Positions 6,607 through 11,254 of a DNA stretch of 11,254 nt are shown in pieces. Made by a program: the position numbers and the translations under genes. A model generated the notes under the pieces. The model saw nothing but the letters and a program-made list of their open reading frames with translations, did not search any database and was not told the origin of the DNA. Origin of the DNA: Gammaproteobacteria bacterium (GTDB taxonomy: Bacteria; Pseudomonadota; Gammaproteobacteria; UBA5335; SLRW01); contig SLLK01000114.1 in assembly GCA_007134115.1 (NCBI GenBank), positions 1 through 11,254 on the forward strand, in the 5' to 3' direction. Positions within the stretch are counted from its first letter, which is position 1, and the number at the start of each line of letters is the position of its first letter.

Positions 6607-7512
6607 TCACAAAAATGCGTGAGTCGGGGACGTCTCGTCCCCGGCCCCGGGTAGCGGGTGGACGAAGGCGTGCGGGTGCTCGCCCCAGGCCAGCAGAATA
6701 CGGTAAGTATCCAGATCGAAAGGTGGCGTCGGACGGCTCGCCAGCAGCCTGTTGAGCTCGGCGGGGTCGTGCACGGTACCCAGGTAGCGCCAGTTGAGCA
6801 CGACGTGAAGATCGTTGTATGCGCCGGCGTGCTCCGGCAGCACCAGGGCGCCGGACCAGGGCCATGCCCGCGTCGCCTGATTCCCCAGGGTGGCATGCAG
6901 GCGTTGGTTGTAATCGGCAGCGCTTTGTTGTCCGCAGCAGGCGCCCGCGCAGCGGCCCAACTGAAACGCAAAGCAGGTGCCGATACCGCTTTCGAGCCCC
7001 ATTCGCTTGCGACACAGGGACTCACTGCGGGCAATGCGCTCGAGCAGTCCCCGGGCAGCCCCGGCGCTGCGAAACAGGCTGAGCATGTTTTGCTCCGGCA
7101 CCTCCCGGGCAACCATGATGCGTGGCTTCAGGTAACCTTCGGAGCCGCTGTCGGCCAGGGTCATAGTGTACAGCGTGCGCTGGAGGCGCTGACGGCGGTT
7201 GAACAATGGCTGGCGCTGTTTGATCAGGTGATTCTCCAGCAGCAAGGCGCCAAGCTCGCCGCCTGTGGGCTGGCATTCGATGCGACGGGTGAGTCGGTAC
7301 AGGCGTTTTTCGTGACGTGAAGCGCGCGCAGCACCGAAGTGTGAGCGCACCCGGTTGCGTATATTGACGCTCTTGCCGATGTAGAGCAGTTCGTTGTTGG
7401 CGCCGTAAAAGGAGTAGACGCCCGGGCATGCCGGTAACTGCTGCCAGGCCTTGCCGTCAGCCAATATCCCGGACGCGCGGGCCGGACGGGTATTGCTGCG
7501 GTCACTGATCAT
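6607..7512 (-). CDS. cho: Cho-type endonuclease (UvrC N-terminal homologue)
   Basis: A 301-aa GIY-YIG nuclease matching the length (E. coli Cho is about 295 aa) and architecture of Cho, the alternative nucleotide-excision-repair nuclease. Cho makes the 3' incision at UvrB-bound lesions, especially bulky ones. GVYSFY (31-36) and LLYIGKS (42-48) carry the catalytic tyrosines Y33 and Y44, R52/R54 lie in NIRNRVRSH, and the metal-binding Glu is probably E93 in GALLLENHLIK. Cysteines C168, C180, C188 and C192 have spacings of 12, 8 and 4, the same as the Fe-S ligands of UvrC (C154, C166, C174, C178). There are no UVR, RNase H-like or HhH domains, so it is not a full UvrC. The ATG at 7512 has GGAG five bases upstream. 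No LexA-type CTGT-N8-ACAG box was found in its promoter region, unlike E. coli cho. Confidence 0.92.
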   Translation of the reverse strand: MISDRSNTRPARASGILADGKAWQQLPACPGVYSFYGANNELLYIGKSVNIRNRVRSHFGAARASRHEKRLYRLTRRIECQPTGGELGALLLENHLIKQRQPLFNRRQRLQRTLYTMTLADSGSEGYLKPRIMVAREVPEQNMLSLFRSAGAARGLLERIARSESLCRKRMGLESGIGTCFAFQLGRCAGACCGQQSAADYNQRLHATLGNQATRAWPWSGALVLPEHAGAYNDLHVVLNWRYLGTVHDPAELNRLLASRPTPPFDLDTYRILLAWGEHPHAFVHPLPGAGDETSPTHAFL

Positions 7513-7706
7513 GTGGGCTCCGTGAAAGGGGCGATGGTTACGGGCGCCTCGACGAACGTGTCATGCAGCGGCGGCTTGCGCGGAACAATTGCGTGATCGG
7601 GTTGTCGGAGCGATGGCTGCCGCGTGGCAAATGTGCGCTCCGCGGTGTGTCGCCTGTGCCAGGCCCCTGCAAAGCGTTTTTTGTTCTATACCGAGGAAAC
7701 AAGTTC
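7513..7706. other. Divergent control region between cho and BLUF gene
   Basis: The 194 bp must hold both promoters unless one lies inside a gene. A nested inverted repeat is visible: CGGAGCG (7606-7612) with CGCTCCG (7636-7642), enclosing TGCC-GCGT-GGCA (7618-7629). It could form a hairpin in the BLUF leader or act as a regulator site. The frame in phase with BLUF stays open back to 7563, but that part lacks family similarity. I could not identify a convincing -35/-10 pair for either gene. Confidence 0.3.
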
Positions 7707-8228
7707 ATGGCCGAGAAAGAATTGATCCGTTTGACCTACTGCAGCACGGCAACGTTCCCTGTCCAGAAGTACAGCATCGAGCCGGAGATCGGACGCATAC
7801 TGGTGCAATGCCGCAAGAACAACCGCCGCGAGGAAATCGGCGGGGTTCTGCATTTTGGCAATGGTTTCTTTTTTCAGGCTCTGGAAGGCGACCGCGCGCG
7901 GGTGAACAAGCTCTACAATCACATTGCTACCGACCCGCGCCATGAGGATGTGCAGGTGCTGTCAGTCAAGACGGTGCCGCGGCGCATGTTTCCCGACTGG
8001 TCGATGAAATACGTGGCGCTGGAAGAACGCATCAAGGCGTTGCTGCACAGCAAGAGACGCAGCAACTTTAATCCCTACAAGTTCGATGAGGCGTTTGTTG
8101 ATGAGCTGTTGCAGCTTTTCGTCAGTGCCGAGGACCCCAGCGTAGAGAAGGGCCGGGGTAACGATGCGGACGCCGGGGCCCAGGGCAAGGGCGGCTGGTT
8201 CAAACGGCTGTTCGGCGCACAAAACTGA
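7707..8228 (+). CDS. BLUF-domain blue-light photoreceptor protein
   Basis: A 173-aa flavin (FAD)-binding blue-light sensor. The BLUF domain fills about residues 6-103. The start LIRLTYCS carries the key Tyr (Y11), CRKNNRREEIGGVLHF the Asn (N39), and GFFFQALEGD the Gln (Q57) that rearranges on illumination; PRRMFPDWSMKY carries the W98/M100 region. All residues of the BLUF photocycle appear present. After the domain come a charged linker (104-120), a predicted helix (about 125-140) and a polar tail ending in GGWFKRLFGAQN. There is no fused EAL, cyclase or other output domain, so signalling is probably through a partner, as in short BLUF proteins such as PixD. The ATG at 7707 with GAGGAA at 7693-7698 was chosen over the longer frame from 7563. 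It is divergent from cho and convergent with the KAS III gene. Confidence 0.9.
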   Translation: MAEKELIRLTYCSTATFPVQKYSIEPEIGRILVQCRKNNRREEIGGVLHFGNGFFFQALEGDRARVNKLYNHIATDPRHEDVQVLSVKTVPRRMFPDWSMKYVALEERIKALLHSKRRSNFNPYKFDEAFVDELLQLFVSAEDPSVEKGRGNDADAGAQGKGGWFKRLFGAQN

Positions 8229-8296
8229 GTCCGGGGCACACTGTGCACAGGTTTGGCGTCGTGCACGCCGGACCTGTGTGCGGTGTGCCGCCTCAG
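8225..8296. terminator. Long stem-loop between convergent stop codons
   Basis: Bases 8235-8259 pair with 8265-8289 over 25 consecutive positions (20 Watson-Crick, 5 G-T) around a five-base loop CGTGC (8260-8264). Outside a small internal loop, CTGAG (8225-8229) pairs with CTCAG (8292-8296), which includes the BLUF stop (TGA 8226-8228) and the KAS III stop (complement of 8293-8295). In the minus direction the stem is followed by TTTT (complement of 8221-8224), which fits an intrinsic terminator for the KAS III operon. In the plus direction no T-run follows. All five G-T positions are stable only in plus-strand RNA, so the fold should be stronger in the BLUF transcript. Confidence 0.6.
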
Positions 8297-9249
8297 ATGT
8301 CGCGCGTGAGCATGACGCTGCCCCAGGACAAGCCGACGCCGAAGCCGGAAAGAATCACCCGCCGATCATTGCTGATTCGCTCGTCGCCGAGCAGGATGGG
8401 CAGCGAAGACGACACGGTGTTGCCGTAGTCCCCGGCCCAGAAGGGCGCCTTGTCCTCTGGAATATCCAGCCTTTTGGCAATGGTTCGCACAATGTGGCGA
8501 CTGCCCTGGTGCAGCAGGAAGCGGTCGACCTCGCTGAGGTCCGTGGTATTCAGCGCCAGCGTGCGGCGGATACTGTCGGGCACTTGTTTGGCCGAGAAAT
8601 TAAGCACGGCGCGGCCATTCATGTACAGATGACGGGTTTCGTCGACCACGGCCAGCTCCTCGCAAACAGTGCCGTCGCTGCCCAGATCGAAACGGCCAAT
8701 GTGCCAGACAGGCTCGTCGGTCAGAAGCGTGACCGTGGCAGCGTCGCCGAACAGCAGGCTGGTATTGCGATCCTCCAGGTCGACAATCTTGGAGTAGGGG
8801 TCGGCAGTCACCAGCAGGCCCCGACGCAGGCCGTGGGCCTGCATGAAGCCGCTCATCACCGCCAGCGCATAGACATAGCCCGAGCAGCCCAGTGACAGGT
8901 CGAATACGGCACAGTTGCGACGCAGGCCGAGACGGCCGTGGAGACGCCCTGAAGTGTGCGGCAGGCCATAGCCGTCCGGGTTCTGGGTCACCACCACCAT
9001 GCAGTCTACTTCCTCGCGCTTGACCGCACCGCTGTCGAACAGCTTGTCAGCCGCCAGTTGTGCCAGATCGGAAGTTTCCTGGGTGGGGTCCTTGCGCGAC
9101 ACGCGGCGTACGCCGATCTTGTCGTGCAGCAGCTCGGGGCTCGCGTTCAGACCGGGTGCGCGCTCGAAATTATCCAGAGAGTCCGGCGGAATGTGCCAGG
9201 CAATGGCGCCGATACCGATCGGTTTGTTGGGCGTCTGGTGCATGCTCAT
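8293..9249 (-). CDS. 3-oxoacyl-ACP synthase III (KAS III/FabH-like) family enzyme
   Basis: A 318-aa thiolase-fold condensing enzyme of KAS III length. The catalytic triad is complete: C122 in SLGCSGYVYAL, H247 in LLHQGSRH, N277 in GDYGNTVSSSLP; the glycine-rich end SGFGVGLSWGSV is also present. Family members join an acyl-CoA starter to malonyl-ACP. Segments such as TQNPDGYGLPHTS and TADPYSKIVDLEDRNTSLLFGDAA resemble a non-housekeeping KAS III subgroup often found in accessory clusters, and there is no plsX/fabD context, so I do not call it fabH. Its gene starts seven bases after the stop of the AbfD-like gene, so the two are one operon. ATG at 9249 or 9243 could serve as start; GGA lies very close to the first. 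The acyl substrate is unknown, but it may take a product of its operon partner. Confidence 0.88.
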   Translation of the reverse strand: MSMHQTPNKPIGIGAIAWHIPPDSLDNFERAPGLNASPELLHDKIGVRRVSRKDPTQETSDLAQLAADKLFDSGAVKREEVDCMVVVTQNPDGYGLPHTSGRLHGRLGLRRNCAVFDLSLGCSGYVYALAVMSGFMQAHGLRRGLLVTADPYSKIVDLEDRNTSLLFGDAATVTLLTDEPVWHIGRFDLGSDGTVCEELAVVDETRHLYMNGRAVLNFSAKQVPDSIRRTLALNTTDLSEVDRFLLHQGSRHIVRTIAKRLDIPEDKAPFWAGDYGNTVSSSLPILLGDERISNDRRVILSGFGVGLSWGSVMLTRDI

Positions 9250-9256
9250 GGTTCCG

Positions 9257-10813
9257 TCAGTGTTCAGCCTTCGCTGGCAGTTTGAAAACCCGGGAGAAAT
9301 AACTGCCGGCTTCGTCTAGAATCGCGTCGGTGTCGGCCTCGTCGGTGATGCCGGCCAGTGCATGTGCCAGGCGCTTCTTGTATTCCAGTTGCATGGCGCG
9401 GCCGATCTCGATGCGCTGGGCCTGCGGGCTGCCGGCGCCGTGCATGGATTCGGTGAGATAGCCGACCGCGTTACGCCCCAGTGTCATGTTCTCGATCAGG
9501 CGCAGAATACGCGCACGTTGCTCGGCGGTAAAACCCTCGCGGGCACTCAGGTATTTCTTCAGCAAGCCGCCAATCGCGGGATGCTCCAGGTCCTTTTGCG
9601 AGGGCAGAGTCACCACCAGGCCGCCGGCCAGATCCTGCGACAGGCGCGAGATTTCGTAGGGCAGTTTGGTGACGTGGTGTTTGCACACGTTGGCCAGCAT
9701 GTCGTCGCATATCCATGCGCCGGAGCGCGTGGCATGCCCCTGGTAGCTGGCGGCAATGCCGGTGCCGTAGATGGTTTCGTTGAGGTGGGTCATCTCGACC
9801 AGCTTGTCCTTGACGTGCGAGGCCTGGTCGGCACCGTTCATCTCGGCGATGGAGGCGGCGGCGCCGGCGAGCACATCGCCCACGCCCGTCTTGCACACGT
9901 AGGAACGGCGGTGATAGGTGGTGAAGCGCTGCACCAGCATGGCCGCGAATTCGGTTTCGCCGTCCATGAATACAAGGTGGTTGGGAATAAACACTTCGTC
10001 AAAAATGACCATCGCTTCCTGACCGCCAAAGCGGGCATTGCCCTGGTCGATGTCGCCGCCTTCCATCGCCCGGGTATCGCAGGACTGGCGACCGTAGATG
10101 TAAGTGATACCGGGGGCATCGACCGGCACCGCACCGACGATGGCGTAGTCCTCGTCGCCTTCACCCAGCCGCATGGTCGGCATGACCACCATCCAGTGGG
10201 AGTTGATGCAGCCGGTCTGGTGCGCCTTGGCGCCGGTGATATAAACGCCTTCCTTTGTGCGCCGACTGACGTGAACGAACATGTCGGGGTCGTTCTGTTG
10301 ATGGGGAGGTTTGCTGCGATCACCCTTGACGTCGGTCATGGCGCCGCCGACGACAAAATTGCCGCGATGCATGTCGGTGAGGAAGTCCCGCATGCGCTGA
10401 TGGTAGTCGGTGCCCTGTGTGTCGTCGATTTCCCAGGTCACCGAGTACAGCGCATTGAACGCATCCATGCCCACACAGCGCTGGAAACAGGTGCCGGTGA
10501 GCTGACCCAGCCGGCGCTGCATTTTGTTTTGCAGGACCAGATCATCGGCCGAGGTGCAGATGTGCAGAAACCGACTGACGCGTTCTCCGGTAAAAGGTGA
10601 CACCACGCTGGCCAGGTCGGGATGCTCCACCGCCAGATCGTAGGTGCGCGCCACGGCGTTAATCGACGGGCGGATCACCGGGTGATCCACCGGTTCCTCA
10701 ATCTGTTCGCCAAACAACCAGATATTGAGTCCGCGTCCGCGCAGGCTGTTGACGTAGTCTTCGCCATCGCGAATGCGGGCAGCGTCGGCGCTGCCGGGTG
10801 CTGTTGTCGCCAT
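9257..10813 (-). CDS. 4-hydroxybutyryl-CoA dehydratase/vinylacetyl-CoA isomerase (AbfD) family protein
   Basis: A 518-aa protein of the 4-hydroxyphenylacetate 3-hydroxylase/4-hydroxybutyryl-CoA dehydratase superfamily, much closer to the dehydratase branch. That enzyme uses FAD and a [4Fe-4S] cluster in radical dehydration of 4-hydroxybutyryl-CoA to crotonyl-CoA. Matching the Clostridium enzyme from memory, cluster ligands are C109 and C113 (TCFQRCVGMDAFN), H301 and C307 (YHRRSYVCK). Active-site matches are T200 in GAKAHQTG, E266 in GGQEAMVIFD, Y305, K308, and E455 in LTESMHGAGSPQAQR. The H301-C307 spacing is one residue shorter than in the clostridial enzyme (H292-C299). The true substrate may differ. 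ATG 10813 is chosen over the longer frame because a strong AGAGGAGA ribosome site precedes it and the family begins at GEDYVNSLRG. It is the first gene of the operon with KAS III. Confidence 0.88.
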   Translation of the reverse strand: MATTAPGSADAARIRDGEDYVNSLRGRGLNIWLFGEQIEEPVDHPVIRPSINAVARTYDLAVEHPDLASVVSPFTGERVSRFLHICTSADDLVLQNKMQRRLGQLTGTCFQRCVGMDAFNALYSVTWEIDDTQGTDYHQRMRDFLTDMHRGNFVVGGAMTDVKGDRSKPPHQQNDPDMFVHVSRRTKEGVYITGAKAHQTGCINSHWMVVMPTMRLGEGDEDYAIVGAVPVDAPGITYIYGRQSCDTRAMEGGDIDQGNARFGGQEAMVIFDEVFIPNHLVFMDGETEFAAMLVQRFTTYHRRSYVCKTGVGDVLAGAAASIAEMNGADQASHVKDKLVEMTHLNETIYGTGIAASYQGHATRSGAWICDDMLANVCKHHVTKLPYEISRLSQDLAGGLVVTLPSQKDLEHPAIGGLLKKYLSAREGFTAEQRARILRLIENMTLGRNAVGYLTESMHGAGSPQAQRIEIGRAMQLEYKKRLAHALAGITDEADTDAILDEAGSYFSRVFKLPAKAEH

Positions 10814-10821
10814 CAGGGTTT

Positions 10822-10850
10822 TCTCCTCTCTTCGCACGGTATTGTAACAC
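10822..10850 (-). promoter_or_regulatory. Candidate extended -10 promoter and strong ribosome site of the AbfD-like gene
   Basis: On the minus strand, bases 10849-10841 read TGT-TACAAT, an extended -10 element with five of six matches to TATAAT. Transcription would begin near 10834, giving a leader of about 21 bases with AGAGGAGA at 10829-10822. No good -35 box is seen, which is acceptable for an extended -10 promoter. The ribosome site decides the start codon at 10813 against the frame that stays open to 10975. Confidence 0.4.
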
Positions 10851-10890
10851 TGATCCACAGCCGGGCTCCGCATGAGTCGTTTGTTAAATA

Positions 10891-10934
10891 CGTCCTGTTC
10901 ACCCGGACTGGATGGCCAACAGGGGCGCAGGACG
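10891..10934. repeat. Inverted repeats in the divergent AbfD-like/MFS spacer
   Basis: CGTCCTG at 10891-10897 is inverted as CAGGACG at 10928-10934. Overlapping it, CCTGTT at 10894-10899 is inverted as AACAGG at 10918-10923; the two pairings are mutually exclusive. They lie upstream of both divergent genes (starts at 10813 and 10974) and may be binding sites for a shared regulator. No regulator gene is in the window. Confidence 0.3.
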
Positions 10935-10973
10935 GTATGGTTGTCGCTTTTCCCGGCTCCGGAATTTCCTTTC

Positions 10974-11254
10974 ATGCATCCAGGCCGTCACAGCCTTCCC
11001 GTCACGGCGGTTATCGCCGGCGGCGTCGCGGTACTGCTCGGGCTCGGTTTTGCCCGCTTTGCCTTCGCGCCGCTTATGCCCGCGATGATCGAGGCGCAGT
11101 GGTTTACTGCCGCGGCCACCGCGTATCTGGGCGCGGCCAACCTGCTGGGCTATCTGCTGGGTGCGGTGACCGCCGCGCCGCTGGCCGCCCGTTTCGGCAC
11201 TGGCCAATGTGTGCGCCTGAGTCTGGTCACGGTGTGTCTGAGTTTCCTGCTGTG
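10974..11254 (+). CDS. YbfB/YjiJ-type MFS transporter, N-terminal part
   Basis: The open frame runs from ATG 10974 to the end of the window (93 codons visible, no stop). The protein starts with a short polar stretch, then a membrane helix (VTAVIAGGVAVLLGLGFARFAFAPLMPAM, about 10-38). A second helix with AAATAYLGAANLLGYLLGAVTAAPLAARFG (about 46-75) and the beginning of a third follow. The GLGFARFAFAPLMP and AYLGAANLLGYLLGA patterns are characteristic of YbfB/YjiJ-type major facilitator proteins. The substrate is unknown. A weak GGA lies about ten bases before the ATG; the frame is open upstream, with a TTG at 10941 as a less likely start. It is divergent from the AbfD-like/KAS III operon and may share its control region, so it could export or import a compound of that pathway. 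Confidence 0.8.
   Translation, partial: MHPGRHSLPVTAVIAGGVAVLLGLGFARFAFAPLMPAMIEAQWFTAAATAYLGAANLLGYLLGAVTAAPLAARFGTGQCVRLSLVTVCLSFLL

Noticed and set aside
5969..6622. Plus-strand frame of 217 codons opposite the uncharacterised gene
   Set aside because: Considered because the minus-strand gene is itself unknown. The minus frame has an acidic N-terminus and a more protein-like order of helices and strands, and fits the strand of its neighbours, so it was preferred, though not with certainty.
7590..7612. RpoE-like -35 GGAAC with a downstream -10 near the BLUF gene
   Set aside because: The spacing is about 18 and the -10 part does not match; one half-motif alone is not enough.
7513..7706. 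LexA box upstream of cho
   Set aside because: No CTGT-N8-ACAG was found; a CTGT at about 7650 lacks its partner half.
8241..8250. Ten-base palindrome CTGTGCACAG as a stand-alone operator
   Set aside because: It is fully contained in the left arm of the long stem-loop, which explains it better.
9362..10600. A 412-codon plus-strand frame opposite the AbfD-like gene
   Set aside because: It is the complement of a gene with clear catalytic motifs and has a shadow-like His/Ala/Gly/Val composition.
10814..10975. N-terminal extension of the AbfD-like protein to 10975
   Set aside because: The extra 54 residues have no family counterpart, and a strong ribosome site directly precedes ATG 10813.

Overview
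The window looks like chromosomal DNA of a GC-rich gammaproteobacterium. The evidence is the gene families: a Cho-type UvrC homologue, a 7TMR-DISM/EAL signalling protein, a BCCT osmolyte carrier, a BLUF photoreceptor, and an HPF-HIT-cupin run. A marine lineage such as Halieaceae/Cellvibrionales is a plausible guess from the BCCT plus BLUF content, but this is inference. No rRNA, tRNA, IS element, CRISPR array, phage gene or origin was seen. Coding density is high and no spacer reaches 300 bases.

Layout. (1) Bases 1-972, + strand: the 3' end of an HPF/RaiA-type ribosome-hibernation protein, a HIT-family protein and a small cupin, closely packed as one operon. (2) Bases 973-3685, + strand: a 142-bp spacer with an exact TGTGA-N6-TCACA palindrome (CRP/Vfr-type site), then an 856-aa membrane protein with periplasmic sensor, 7TMR-DISM, degenerate GGDEF and intact EAL domains, probably a c-di-GMP phosphodiesterase. 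(3) Bases 3669-7512, - strand, in transcription order: cho, an unrecognised 182-aa protein, a BCCT transporter and a SixA-like histidine phosphatase. The phosphatase gene ends inside the 3' end of the EAL gene. (4) Bases 7513-8228: a 194-bp divergent spacer and a BLUF protein on the + strand, back to back with cho. (5) Bases 8229-8292: a short convergent spacer filled by a long stem-loop that also pairs the two flanking stop codons. (6) Bases 8293-10813, - strand: a two-gene operon of a 4-hydroxybutyryl-CoA dehydratase (AbfD)-family protein followed by a ketoacyl-ACP synthase III-type enzyme. (7) Bases 10814-11254: a divergent spacer and the 5' part of a YbfB/YjiJ-type MFS transporter on the + strand, cut by the window end.

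How the genes may work together. The EAL protein would lower c-di-GMP in response to a periplasmic signal, possibly under cAMP-CRP/Vfr control. BLUF and cho share a divergent control region, which suggests a link between blue light and UV-type DNA repair, but nothing in the sequence proves it. The AbfD-like/KAS III pair is the most unusual metabolic unit. It carries the residues for radical dehydration of a 4-hydroxyacyl-CoA and for acyl-thioester Claisen condensation, and a transporter is transcribed divergently from it. The pathway is unknown.
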